A DNA stretch of 64,000 bases from Pogonophryne albipinna (GCA_028583405.1 CM053263.1:472501-536500), one strand, 5' to 3'; shown: positions 23,771 through 38,773, counted from the first letter of the stretch. Notes: generated by a model not told the origin, from the sequence alone. A program made the numbers and translations.

Positions 23771-25525
23771 TTTACTCAACAATAACACATAATTATCCTT
23801 GTGTTTATTTATTTGTTTGATTAATAAACACAAGTTGGAGTCCGTCAGGACCGAGGGTCGGAGCAGCTCATAGTAGTTTTTTTTTTACACCCGGAAGTAA
23901 GTATTCTCTCCTCTTCAATTGACAAACCCCGTGATAGTCCTCAAGCTCTGTGATTGGATGCTTGGGTGTGCTCCGAGGGTTACGCCGAGCGTCGAACAGC
24001 ACTTGAAATGGGATGGAACCACGGCAGACTGTCCAAAACTGTCCACCCCGTCCCACCCGTCCCCCCTCCCGTCCCCAGAACTACACATGCTGGCTATTGT
24101 GTGTTTCGCAACATGGTCTATGGCACGTCTCTGCTGGGAATTGTAGTTTTAAAAGACGTTTTCGTATTTCCCATAATAAGAAGTTGCCAGTATTAAACTG
24201 TGTACATCCCTGGAGGTTTAGGGGATAGGAAACACTCACATTTAAAACACATAATTAATAAATGGGGGAAAATTGCTTGTGCCCATAATGGGCAGCATTA
24301 ATATATACCCACATGACAGCTAAGGTCAGAAGAGCTTTATTTAACAGCTGGTCTTATGTCTGTGACCCCTCCTGTTGTTAATTGATAAGCCTGAAATATG
24401 CACTTGTCAAGGTTCAGAGGCACATTTTGCAAATATGGCAGTAGCCATCGATCATCTTAAGATAAGATATACTTTATTGACCCCAAGTTGGAAACATTCG
24501 CGTTACATCAGCATGTGTAACAGTTGTAAATATGCAGTGGTGTTTATTTGTAAATCATTTTGTATAATCACACAATAATAATTCTGTGTTCTTTATTTAT
24601 TGATCAATACCTGACAAGGTCGGAGATGAAAAACTTGGGTCGCAGGTTCCTCAACAGTGCATTACAAGACATCTATCAATATGTGTGTATACCTCCACCA
24701 TTAAACTGTCATATTCTGCACATTTCTTATACTATCTACATACATCTTATAAGAGTATAATACATATGTATAATATCAGTGAAAATAAGTGCTTACACAT
24801 AGTTAACATTGCTGGAGATATACACAAATATTGATAGATGTCTTGTAATGCACTCTTGAGGAACCTGCGACCCAAATTTTTCATTCATTGCATAACTACA
24901 CCGTAGTTGTGTATATGATATGTCAATAAACCTTAGAAAATCTTGAAATCTTGAAAAGGATGTGCAAAACAGTCATTATATACAGTCTTTAATTAACTAT
25001 TAGTAGAGAATAACAAGTAATGAATATACTTTATAGGGATCCTATTAATATCTAATAATAAAAATAATGAAATTCAAAAACATGCTTTAACCACTAGGTG
25101 TCCCTTTCTATCAGCTGTGCACCTTTATGGTGTAAATACAGCCTATCTACCAATTGGATCAAATATAAAAGTCAGCCGAATTAGTGTTGATACTGCAAGG
25201 AGACGTATTGTGTGAAAAGAAATGTAAGATGTTGTTTAATTGCTGATATATTTATGATCCACGTCACATTTTCAGTGTTGGCGGCAGTTCCTCATGTTTG
25301 TCTAGAAGTCTTCTCATCAGGGCTCTATAAATAGAGAACTACGGCAGATATGTAATATTTAATGCAGCCGAACCGTGTATTACAATGCAGTTATGTGATG
25401 ACTTTCAAAGAGAAAAGCAAGCACACTCGGAAAAAAGTATTATTTATTTTTTTTAAATGTTTTCGATCTGTTTCCGGTATTTGTTTATGACGATGTGATG
25501 TGAGATGTGAGAGTCGAGACTGGGT

Positions 25526-26105
25526 TGGAGAATTGCACAGGGGAAAATAACGTATCTATGCCACAATTTTAGATGCGGATTTTGTTAAACTAATACGTTT
25601 GCGCTGTGGACCAACACTATACATTGACGGGGAAGGGGGTAGCAATAAAGATAACACCATTAAACAGTTACACAACATAACAGAAATAATATCGATAGCA
25701 GCGTCCCTAGCAACCACCTTGGTAACAATGAAAACGTTGTATGGACACAATTTCCTGAAGTAATCTTCGTAATAACTAGCAAACTAAAGATCATGTACAT
25801 CCACTGCACACATCATCTGAAATAACAACTCATATTTCTCGCATCAAATGACATCAAAACGCATTTTAATGGCCAAACTAACTTTAAAATAGGCATTTTT
25901 CACCGAGAATAAAACGAAGTTCGGCCATGCTTTTTTTTTCTGCAGGGAGAAATTTGAAGATCACGTGACATAGACGCCAGCCATTGGAATGAATGGTGAA
26001 AAAAAACGTAGGGATCTTACAATTTCAGAGGCGTTTTTGTAGAAATTCTACGTCCCAATTGTGGACCAACGTAGTTATTACACGTTTTTTTGTGAGACTG
26101 GATTG
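25526..26105 (-). repeat. Right inverted arm of the foldback-like element
   Basis: The inverse of 23191-23770. Just inside its inner end, 25515-25526 repeats the outer terminus motif GAGACTGGGTTGG, so the arm may once have been a free-standing unit. Confidence 0.9.
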
Positions 26106-26259
26106 GCCTTTCTTGTGCTGGCAGACACATAGAAACAAATTGGCGGGGCGCACTTCGCACGTGCACACACTAAAATATTCCACGCGCTCCGCGCTCACAT
26201 TATGCTGGGCCCACGTGCCTTAGCACCGCTGCTATGACTCCATCCTAAGGGAAACACTG

Positions 26260-27054
26260 AATCTAATAAAGTTATGTGAAATCTGATGACATAATACATT
26301 TAATTAAGGTCAAAGTTTGAGTGTTTTCAGTGTGTTGAACAAAAATGAGTTCTCGTGCTACAACATCTGTTAAAAAGTTTGCATCCACACATTCATCTGA
26401 TGTAACAGTGACGTAGTTAGAAAAGAAATACAGGCTATTTACACTTTGATTTCTCTGGGTAGCTAAGGCTTTCCATTAGATGTTTGCCCAAAAACATAAC
26501 TTTCTCAGTCTCTTTGCTTGTAATTCAAACCAGAAGCCTCTACAGCAAAAATGGTCTCCGTGCAGACATCAACATAAAAGTTACCGAATTGTGTAAATGT
26601 CTGGGACTCTGGAGTTAAAGTCTTTGGATCCCCAACCATCCACCCTGACTTCCTCACTATTAGCGTTATGCATCATGTGGATGTCACACTTCCTGGATTG
26701 GAGAAAAGCGTTCCAGTGAGCATGACACAGGCAGCAAGCGGATACAATTCCAAGTTCTCCACATCACATTTGCAAAGGAAATCAGACACATCAAAAGGTA
26801 TTATGTTAAATGTTATTCATTTTAAATTATAGGGTTGCACTTTTCACATTTCCCTATTTTTGTTTAATATTCCTCCTCCTTTCTCTCCACATCTTAAGTT
26901 TTCCCTCCTTTAATTTCTCTCTTCTTGTCATTTCTCCTCCTGTCTTTCTGCTGTTTCACCTCTTCCTCCTCCTTGTCTCCGAGCTCTCCATGACGAATGC
27001 AAGGGCGTCATAAAGACCCTTAGGAGTCAGAGGATTTCACAGGGCTTTGTGTTT

Positions 27055-27056
<2 letters not shown>
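26260..27056. other. Rest of AT-rich MITE, then unassigned sequence
   Basis: 26260-26340 is probably the right part of the MITE begun at 22005. 26860-26990 is a C/T-rich tract. No gene. Confidence 0.4.

Positions 27057-27151
<95 letters not shown>
27057..27151 (+). repeat. (GT)n microsatellite
   Basis: About 47 GT units; pairs as an inverted repeat with the (CA)n at 27211. Confidence 0.97.
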
Positions 27152-27153
<2 letters not shown>

Positions 27154-27209
27154 ACAGCACATGTGGCATGCAAGGTCACATAATCCTGTGGCCTCCATAT
27201 ACTGTTATT

Positions 27210-28634
<1,425 letters not shown>

Positions 28635-28726
<92 letters not shown>
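28635..28726 (+). repeat. (GT)n microsatellite
   Basis: About 46 GT units, followed by a purine-rich stretch (28741-28840). Confidence 0.97.
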
Positions 28727-28729
<3 letters not shown>

Positions 28730-28954
28730 TCTGTATCCAGTGATGGGGAAAGAGGGGGGGGGGGGGTCAGAAAGTGAAAGGAGAAGGAAGGGGAGAGATT
28801 GAAAGAAGAAGGAAGGTGGATGTTGAAAGAGACACGGGAAGAGAGACTGACAGATTTCTGTTGAGTCATGCTTAGTGACTGTGGTTGCAGCAGCACTGTG
28901 GCCACTCTCCCAGTCTCCCACCAAAGCAGTTCCAGGGCCAGTTTGGAACTAGTG

Positions 28955-29178
28955 CTCTATAGATTTTAGTGCATGTAAATGGTCTGCAAAGGCTAAAATC
29001 CCTGTGTTCCCTCCAGAGAGTTCAGACTGGGCTCTGGTTTCAGACAGAGGGTTAAAAGAGGTGCTGCAGCACAGGCAGTATGAGAAAAATAAAGAGCTTT
29101 TTGAACATTAAAGCATGGAGACATGTCCCAGTAGAGACAGATACTAATATGAACCTGAAAATTACCATAATATGTATT
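28955..29178 (-). mobile_element. MITE family 1, internally deleted
   Basis: It reads inversely through GTGCATGTAAATGGTCTGCA, TCCCTCCAGAGAG, GGCTCTGGTTTCAGACAGAG and CATGTCCCAGTAGAGAC. Compared with 4752-5155, the middle region is deleted. Confidence 0.75.
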
Positions 29179-30654
29179 TTTTAAATAAGATAAAGTATCT
29201 GCTGAGATCTGGCAACGCTGTGTCAAGAAAGTCAAATGGGGCAAGAAAGGAGAGTCAGACGATCAGATATCTCTTTCAAACAAGTGCTGCTAACTTAAAT
29301 GATCAATGAGGATGCCATTGAGTTTCAGCAGTTACATTTTGAAATGTTACTGATTTGAATGAGGGCCAAAGCCATGGGTGTCGCCTGGGGTAGGCATCCG
29401 GGGCTTTATTGGCTGACAGGTACGTATAGGCTACCTCTCCTCTGTGACAGTGTTTAAACTTTAAACTTTCAGCTGCGGACGCGGAGTTTCTGAAGATGGA
29501 TATTTTTTTATAAAAAAGACGGCAATTCTCAAGTGGTGGCTCACACAACAACCCCAGAGCCACCACCTGAGCCAGGTGAACAAGGTATGTAAATGTCAGT
29601 AAACTTACAAGTTATGTCAACATGTAAGCAAAGCATAAATTATAGCTACGTTGACGTTACTTTGAATCGCGCGGGTAAGCTAAACCGTTAGCAAGTAGCT
29701 AAGTAACTTTGTCATACAATCTAAATGTAATGTTTTTTAGCGTTACCTGGTGATTTCAAAGAAAGCTCTCTAGGAAATGTTGACTTACTGTTCAACATGA
29801 AGCTAGAAGCTACCTTACAGTACACAGTTGATCCGGAGTCCTGTCAGTTAAAGTGTTTCATAATTATCTTAGCTAAGCATCAACCTAGCACTGAAATATA
29901 TGGATGTTATGTGACATTTCTGAGAAAAAGTCAGCTGAAATGGTGGCATAGTTGCCACTGCTTTACGTGTCGACAGCATGTTTGAACGTATTTGCAGCGG
30001 TAAATGTGGCTGTTTGGCCACTGACGTTGCCATAACAACACCTGAATTTAAATGTGCAACCTCTTTTTGTGACAGATTTTTGCATGAAATTATAATTCTT
30101 CTGATTGATATTCCTATTGACAGCTAGTTTCTATTTGAACATTATGAGATGGACAGCCAGCTAACAAGCTTTTTATACAAATATTTCAGATCAAAGCTAA
30201 TCCAGTGGGGCTCCTGAAAGGGGGCAAGGGACACTATGCTCCCAAATATTAAGCCTTGACCCCCATCTTAAAACTGATATGATCAAAAAATTATCTGCAT
30301 TGTCGGAGGCCTTTTTTCTTCATTATCATGTCAAATTGTACAGCTTTCCTTAGTTTTGAATGCAGAAAGATGACTATATTAGAGTATTAAGTGAAAATTA
30401 CTATATTAAAGTGTTAAGTGAATATATTAAGTGAATTACTCAAACTGCATTTGTAGGAATGATTCTGTCCTATTGGCAGATAACTACTCTTAACAGTGAT
30501 ATCTACAAGAGGTTTCCAATGTAAATGTAACTATTTTTCTGACAGTGTGGTGACACTCATTTTAATGAAGACACATTTGTGTATCTTGAAATTCATTTAT
30601 TTGACAGAGCTGGAAACTGATTGACTTACATACTTGTTTGTGTTTACCTACACA

Positions 30655-30933
30655 GTCATCACAGATGAGCCAAACAGAGTAGAGGATGAAGAAAGGGGAA
30701 CAGGAGAAAGGGACACACAAGAAAGAGATACAACAGACAAGAACGACAATGGAGACAACAATGAACAGGAACACCAGAACAGACAAGAGTCAATGGGTAA
30801 CATGACTGATTTAGGGACTGCAGATACAGGGCCAAGGCAAGTGAGACATCACTGCTTTCCATCCAGCATGTTTGGCCAGCAAAAGAGATCATTTCAACCG
30901 CAAACAGCAAGTGATGAGGGAAGCAACAAGTGA
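30655..30933 (+). pseudogene. hAT/ZMYM1-like transposase N-terminal exon
   Basis: After a likely splice acceptor (TTTACCTACACAG), the frame runs through an acidic, Asp/Glu/Arg-rich linker (EDEERGTGERDTQERD). It then reaches LGTADTGPRQVRHHCFPSS and FGQQKRSFQP. The GP...FP...FG...RSF pattern is the segment immediately before the TTF-type zinc finger in ZMYM1-like hAT proteins. The frame stops at 30933 just where the finger should start. Non-functional; intronless upstream start not identified. Confidence 0.6.
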
Positions 30934-31550
30934 TGAGGGATTATTATTTCCTCCTTCCATCCCTTTTTTCTGTTTAATCTGATTGCTAACAACTTCTAAT
31001 AATTTGACATAGTTTATGATTTAATTGGAAAATGAAGTGTTTTTAAATAATAAACCCGTTTCTGAATCTTTGATTTTTTTATATATATATGGGTGTTGAG
31101 AGATGTATCCATATCTCTTAATGTTGCTCTCAAAGGGCACAAGATTGATGCTTTTAACTTCAATATTTAAAAAAAATCTTCCTGGGGGACCCCAGAGGAG
31201 GTGAGTTCCCCCCAAAATAGCACTTTATCTCTGCTTATGTAACTCCGGTGTAGTGTCCCCTCGGCAACAGATCACTCAGAGCTGATTACTTTCCTGCATT
31301 TCAATGGACAGCATATAAAAAGGACACGTGAGCTGCATTGCTTAAGAGATCCTCACATGCTATTTCTTTTACAAAATAAGTGTCCAGTCAACAACAAAAC
31401 ATCAGTGATCGTATAGTGGTAGTATATTTTTCACAAGCAATGTGAAACATTAAACTTATACAAACTGGTGTACAAAACTCACATACCTGCGTTGATATAC
31501 TGGAGTGTCTCTACTCTTTCTTCTCCACATCTCTTGTCCACCATCAGAGA

Positions 31551-31976
31551 TTGCAAACATTTCAGAAACAGCTAGAGGTAGGGGACAAACAACTTCGCTG
31601 GGCATGTCAAAAACCTCCCTGCTTTGATCAAGACTTTAGGGAGCCTTTCAGCCCCTCTAGCAAAGGGACTGGAAAGCAAGCTTTGAAAATTCAGTACATC
31701 TACATGCTTGTCATGTTCCAGACACTGCTCTCAACCACTCAGGGCCTGCACAAATACCTACAGAAAGAAACAATTGACTTGGTGCAGGCAGTAGATTACA
31801 AAACAGCAGTTGAGAACACACTGAAAAGTTACCGAAGTAACGAGAAAGCACATGAGGTCTATGACAAGACCAAGGCCCTGTGCAATGATCTTGATATTCC
31901 CGAAACTTTGACGCAGAGGAAGAAGCGTAGAAACATGGAAGACTTTGTAGTCGAGGCATCATGTGGAGCAATGTGA
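31551..31976 (+). pseudogene. hAT/ZMYM1-like transposase internal fragment
   Basis: About 141 codons. The first ~55 look unrelated. From there LLSTTQGLHKYLQKETIDL, VQAVDYKTAVENTLKSYR and YDKTKALCNDLDIPETLTQ match the pattern of the helical region that follows the catalytic core in ZMYM1-like proteins. It ends RRNMEDFVVEASCGAM with a stop, probably read into flanking DNA. This is recognised from family memory, not from alignment. Confidence 0.6.
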
Positions 31977-32459
31977 AACATTAAACATAAATATACTGGT
32001 GTACAAAACTCACATACCTGCATTTCAATGGACAGCATAAAAGGACACGTGAGCTGGGTTCTGGTGCTCAGATTAGCTATTGATGATCACGTTGATAAAT
32101 CATATAAAACAAATAGCCAATCACACAAAAACAAGTTGCTGTGACTGTGAGCATTAAACAATTAACATTAAACTAAACAAACACAACAGTACGTTATTGA
32201 CCTTATAAAATAAAAACATACATTTTGTCCACCGAGATAATACAGGCACCTTACCCTCAAGAGATCCTCACGTGCTATGAGAATCTCCCACAATCCATTG
32301 CCGTAACAAAGCTAATGCAGGCACACGTTTGTGACACCAGATGGCGCAATTGTGTATGTGCGTGTGGGGAGTCTTGCAGTAGAAAATTCGACTGTAGCGC
32401 CGCCACTGTGGGCTAAGCCCCGAATGTTTCCAGGTTCAGGCGACGCCCCTGGCCAAAGC

Positions 32460-33437
32460 TTACAAATCACACTATAATAAACCAGAATTACTGAAAATGA
32501 TGGTTGAGGTAGAGGGAGAATAAGTGAAGTAAAGGGAGATAAAGGAAGTGCCATGTGAAATTAATTTGGTAAGAGCAGCCAGAAGAGAAAGAGAAATGGA
32601 GAGAGAGGAGGAGAGGAATGAGGGAGATGTCACACCTGTGGTTGAAATGTCGCCTTTAGAGGCTATCTCTTCTTTTATCTCCTCTCATACTTCTTCAGCT
32701 TCCCGCCCTCTTTCTGTTCTCCTATTTACTTCCACATTATATACATCTCTCCCTCTCCCCAACCACCTCTCACCCTGTCACTCTTTCCTCTCACCTCCCT
32801 CCCTCCCTCCCTCCCTCTCAAGTGTCCAGCTTGTCAGTGGTGAGTCTCAGTGAGGTAGCGCCCTCTGTCTGTGACTGTGTCCACTGTTACTGCAGTAGCA
32901 CATTTTAAAACTTCAACCCTCCTCACCTAAGAATAAATCACTTTTGACAAGAAAGATTTAAGTTACTTTGAGAGAATCTGAGTTGAAAATAGGTCATCTG
33001 GAACATAACAATTTGAGTTGAAGCAACATTTCTTTTATTTCTTCATCAATATGCCAGTTTAACTGACATTTTGCACATAAATGTTATGTTAAGTAGATGA
33101 AGTATAGATGGTAATTGATGAAAGTGGTGTAACCATAGCCTGTTTGGCCTATCCAAACAGCTGTCTTCATTTAAATCATAAATCAAAACTCACCTCTTCA
33201 GAACTTTGTGTGTTTTTTTGTATCATGTTTTTATACATTTTACCCAGTAAGGCGTCCTTGAGCACGCAAAAAGGCAGCACGAGTGAGGCACCGGAATTAC
33301 ATTTAATATTTTTCCTTAGGAAAAAAATTCCAGACGTGTCGTCCCAGTGCGCTCCGGAGGCACTAGGCGTGCTGTAGGCACCCTGTTAGAGTATGACAGT
33401 CAATTTTGGACCATGGATAATACTAGTCTGAGAGGGG
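32460..33437. other. Purine/pyrimidine tracts, no gene
   Basis: 32575-32625 is purine-rich; 32660-32822 is C/T-rich and ends in a (CCCT)n run at 32790-32815. 33120-33400 is unassigned. Confidence 0.45.
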
Positions 33438-33843
33438 ACTATTCTGATCATGTTCAGGTTCATATTATAGTATGTAGTGTCTCTACTGGGACATGTCTCC
33501 ATGCTTTAATGTTCAAAAAGCTCTTAATTTTTCTCATACTGCCTGTGCTGCAGCACCTCTTTTCACCCTCTGTCTGAAACCAGAGCCCAGTCTGCTCTGA
33601 TTGGTTAGCTGGCCTGCTCTGTTGTGATTGGTCAACTGCTTAGAGATGTCCCGTCCCTTAGCGTACAATGTGTTGGAGCACTAGCCAATAGAAGCGTGAG
33701 TATTAGGTAGTGATGTCACTATGTTACTGAAGTAAACAAAGGAGTCCAATGGAGTCGTTTCAGGCAGGGTGTGGGAGAGAAACTCCTGGCTGTAGTGTGT
33801 ATATAACACACTACAGCCAAAAAAAGCATAATAGGGCCCGTTT
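33438..33843 (+). mobile_element. MITE family 1, near full length
   Basis: It runs from GGACTATTCTGATCATGTTC through GTGTCTCTACTGGGACATG and CTGTGCTGCAGCACCTCTTT to AAAAGCATAATAGGGCCC. This copy preserves the right end. It carries a short ACACACTACAGCC inverted pair (33790-33825). Confidence 0.75.
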
Positions 33844-34299
33844 CACTTCAGGTCAACCTATGCTGCTACTTAATATTAAAAAGTGCACCCTCATTTATAT
33901 ACAATGAAATAAAAAAAACATACAAACTAGAAATAAACTATCTGCTGGTCTGGAAGTACAGCTGACAGCTTATTGGACGTCCTGTCCCATGTGTCTCAGA
34001 GCTGGTTTACAGTGCGTCCTTGCTCCAATGCCAACAAGACAGGTCCCTATACATTTATTGAATGTAATGAACAACACAAATCTGATCCTGATTCAGGCGA
34101 CGTGCGCGTTTGACAGACGACGCAGCAGCTCGACAGCAGCAGACGCCAATGTGAAATATATGCTGGTGCATGTGTTAAAATATGCAGGATGAATTCAGAA
34201 GATACCGCCCCGCAGAAGTGTTTTTAATCCTTCTGTATCCAAACATTAGCAGAGTGTGAAAGCTTTTTGCGCAGCTGCGTGGTGGAGTTACAGTCTGAA
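33844..34299. other. No feature recognised
   Basis: Unique-looking AT-rich sequence. Confidence 0.4.
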
Positions 34300-34640
34300 C
34301 AGTGGCGGTTCTAGACCAATTTGACTGGGGGTGTCAGGCAGGGGCCAGTTATTTTCTGAGGGGGGCACAATAAATGCAGGACGAAAAAGACAAAGACAGT
34401 ATGAAGTAATTGCGCATAAAACAACAAAACAATACAGTTATTGGTATTTGATTTAGTACACATAGATATAGTGTTTACGCTCTAATGCAGGGGTCTCCAA
34501 CCTTTTTTGGATGAGATCTACTTTCAGAAAATAAAACAAGTCGTGAGCTACTTTTACTCCTCTTTTTTTTGTTTTTTGCAGTGTATATATTTAGCACATT
34601 TTAACATTATTATATGCTTACCTTTAACCTCTACATTACA
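34300..34640 (+). mobile_element. Two hAT left ends in series
   Basis: CAGTGGCGGTTCTAGACC at 34300 and CAGGGGTCTCCAACC at 34488 both look like hAT left termini. I found no matching right ends, so these are fragments. Confidence 0.45.
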
Positions 34641-34645
34641 TTACA

Positions 34646-35838
34646 TTAATTGATAAGCCTGAAACATGCACTTGTCAAGGTTCAGAGGCAAATTTTGCAA
34701 ATATGGCAGTAGCCATCGATCAGCTTAAGATAAGATATACTTTATTGATCCCAAGTTGGAACATTTGCGTTACATCAGCATGTGTAACAGTTGTAAATAT
34801 GCAGTGGTGTTTATTTGTAAATCATTTAGTATAATCACACAAATTCTGTGTTTTATATTTAACAATTCTGTGTTCTTTATTTATTGATTGTTCAATATCT
34901 GACAAGGCCGGAGATGAAATATCTACATACATCTTATAAGAGTATAATACATATGTATAATATCAGTTAAAATAATCAGTTAACATAGTTAACATTGCTG
35001 GAGGTATGCACAAATATTGATAGATGTCTTGTAATGCACTATTGAGGAATACAAAATAATGAAATTCAATAACATGCTTTAACCACTAGGTGTCCCTTTA
35101 TATCAGCTGTGCACCTTTATGGTGTAAATACAGCCTATCTACCAATTGGATCAAATATAAAAGTCAGCCGAATTAGTGTTGATACTGCAAGGAGACATAT
35201 TGTGTGAAAAGAAATGTAAGATGTTGTTTAATTGCTGATATATTTATGATCCACGTCACGTTTTCAGTTCCTCATGTTTGTCCAGAAGTCTTCTCATCAG
35301 GGCTCTATAAATAGAGAACTACGGCAGATATGTAATATTTAATGCAGCCGAACCGTGTATTACAATGCCGTTATGTGATGACTTTCAAAGAGAAAAGCAA
35401 GCACACTCGGAATAAAGTATTATTTTATGTTTTTAAAATGTTTTCGGTCTGTTTCCGGTATTTGTTTATGACGATGTGCTGTGAGATGTGAGACTGGAAT
35501 TGCACAGGGGAAAATAACGTATCTTTAGATGCGGATTTTGTTAAACTAATATGTTTGCGCTGTGGACCAACACTATACATTGACGGGGAAGGGGGTAGCA
35601 ATAAAGATAACACCATTAAACAGTTACACAACATAACAGAAATAATATCGATAGCAGCGTCCCTAGCAACCACCTTGGTAACAATGAAAACGTTCTATGG
35701 ACGCAATTTCCTGAAGTAATCTTCGTAATAACTAGCAAACTAAAGATCATGTACATCCACTGCACACATCATCTGAAATAACAACTCATATTTCTCGCAT
35801 CAAATGACATCAAAACGCATTTTAATGGCCAAACTAAC
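34646..35838 (+). repeat. Second, truncated copy of the foldback-like element
   Basis: It corresponds to about 24379-25881 in the same orientation, starting TGATAAGCCTGAAACATGC and ending GGCCAAACTAAC partway through the right arm. It has several deletions relative to copy 1 (for example around 34920). The left arm is absent. It retains TATAAATAGAGAACTACGGC. Confidence 0.88.
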
Positions 35839-37674
<1,836 letters not shown>

Positions 37675-37759
37675 AGAACACCACCCGGCCGATTTTGAAC
37701 AACCTCAACACTCAGACCAATGCCCAAACCCTGTCAGGCCATGTAAGGTCATGTGCCAG

Positions 37760-37761
<2 letters not shown>

Positions 37762-37831
<70 letters not shown>
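37762..37831 (+). repeat. (AGT)n microsatellite
   Basis: About 23 AGT trinucleotides. Confidence 0.97.
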
Positions 37832-38039
37832 ATACCATCCATACCCTAAATTGTCCTCACACACCAATCAGTTGTCAATAAGTCTCTGCAAAACGTAATT
37901 TAAAACAGTGTGTGGCACAGCTCCTTTCTGTGCCTGTTGTAGTGTGCAGGTGTTACCCAGCAGTTTGAGAAGATCATATTTATTTAGGGGGCTCTTAACA
38001 TTATAGGGGTAATAATCTACTAAGAACTTCTGTTGAGGT

Positions 38040-38405
38040 GTAATGAGAGACAACTCAGAAATACAACCCTCTACCCTGTGGAGTGTTTTCAGCCCATTAG
38101 TTTCAACTCAGCTACGAAATATGACCTTTATACAGCCTAATAAAGCCTGGCTAGCTCAGTCGGTAGAGCATGAGACTCTTAATCTCAGGGTAGTGGTTCG
38201 AGCCCCACATTGGGTGCTGTTGTTTAAGGTGGATGTGTATCTATAATCTGAAATATGATAATAACAATTTCAAATATATATCATTATACAATCTGCATGG
38301 ATAGATGTGGACATTGTATTCTACACAAGTAGACAATGCACACTGTCACATAAAGTCAGAACATGTGTTGTTGGGTGCCTCTCTGTTGCCCACCGACAAC
38401 AAACA
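38040..38405 (+). repeat. tRNA-bearing duplicated unit, copy B1 (inverse of 6398-6720)
   Basis: The upstream part (CAACTCAGCTACGAAATATG) and downstream part (AATCTGCATGGATAGATGTG, then GTTGCCCACCGAC) match the flanks of the tRNA-Lys at 6576 in inverted orientation. Confidence 0.88.
38145..38216 (+). pseudogene. tRNA-Lys(CTT) pseudogene
   Basis: GCCTGGCTAGCTCAGTCGG and the TGAGACTCTTAATCTCA arm are intact. The T arm has lost a base (AGTGGTTCGAGCCCCAC) and the 3' acceptor is ATTGGGT. Positions 7:66 no longer pair and the T stem is a base short, so it is probably not functional. Confidence 0.75.
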
Positions 38406-38460
38406 CAGTTACAAAATATGCTCGTAAACGCAAACCGCTTCTCTCTATGAACATCTCGGT

Positions 38461-38514
38461 TCTAGCTCGTAGAGCGTGAGACTCTTAATCTCAGGGTCGT
38501 GGGACCCTTCTGAC
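38461..38514 (+). pseudogene. Chimeric tRNA-Lys/tRNA-Leu pseudogene
   Basis: A truncated Lys body (TAGCTCGTAGAGCGTGAG, then ACTCTTAATCTCAGGGTCG) runs into CTTCTGACA, the 3' end of a tRNA-Leu. The following flank (ATATTTTACCTGCAGATCAG) is that of the tRNA-Leu at 7536, not of any tRNA-Lys. Confidence 0.8.
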
Positions 38515-38773
38515 AATATTTTACCTGCAGATCAGATGGTTGACAAATAGATGTGTGATTAGTTTCTCCTATAACGTATGGATGCAGTAGTCTTAAAAAA
38601 AAGAAGCATGCAAAGATGATTGTTGACTACAAGGTAAATGTCTAAGACTGACTGCAGAGGAAAGATCAATTAGCTTATTGCACAAGTCAGCTGTAACATC
38701 AAACCAGGACATATGTTCCTGTTGTTGAGAAGTTCATTTACAGAATTTAATTAGAAGTCTCCAGAAATACAAG
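38515..38773 (+). repeat. Inverse of the 6730-7535 tRNA spacer (hAT-free allele)
   Basis: TTTCTCCTATAACGTATGGA, GATTGTTGACTACAAGGTAA and CAAGTCAGCTGTAACAT match 7535-7350 inverted. TTCCTGTTGTTGAGAAGTTC then matches 6783 leftwards. The 480-bp hAT of the other copy is absent here. Confidence 0.88.

Larger units (their letters stand above)
23191..26105. mobile_element. Foldback-like element with 580-bp inverted arms
   Basis: The left arm 23191-23770 and right arm 25526-26105 are inverted copies of each other over their whole ~580 bp, with only scattered differences. Termini are CAACCCAGTCTCACAAAA and TTTTGTGAGACTGGATTG. The flanking GCCTTTC at 23184-23190 and 26106-26112 is a 7-bp TSD candidate. 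The ~1.75-kb core contains LINE-tail-like pieces (24465-24505, 24895-24958) and no transposase. A similar right part occurs at 34646-35838. Best guess is a foldback or Mutator-like non-autonomous element. Confidence 0.8.
22133..26259. mobile_element. hAT-like element (CAGTGTTTCCC ends) hosting two insertions
   Basis: Ends CAGTGTTTCCC and GGGAAACACTG are inverted repeats; the left interior (GTGGTGGCGCAGCGCCGCTG) and right interior (GCACGTGCACACACTAAAAT) are GC-rich like known fish hAT ends. No matching TSD is visible (ACTAACCT versus AATCTAAT). It contains a hAT at 22340-23167 and the long-arm element at 23191-26105, leaving under 500 bp of its own sequence. Confidence 0.65.
29373..32451 (+). 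mobile_element. 3.1-kb hAT transposon with ZMYM1-like transposase remnants
   Basis: Ends CATGGGTGTCGCCTG and CAGGCGACGCCCCTG are inverted repeats. The perfect 8-bp TSD GCCAAAGC is at 29365-29372 and 32452-32459. It is the largest hAT here to keep pieces of coding sequence (30655-30933 and 31551-31976). A 60-bp segment (GTACAAAACTCACATACCTG) is repeated directly at 31438-31497 and 31966-32026, and TTCAATGGACAGCAT recurs at 31301 and 32023. The zinc-finger middle and the DDE core between the two exons are gone. Confidence 0.94.

Noticed and set aside
22133..26259. 8-bp TSD for the outer CAGTGTTTCCC element
   Set aside because: The flanks ACTAACCT and AATCTAAT do not match, so I did not claim a TSD there despite good inverted ends.
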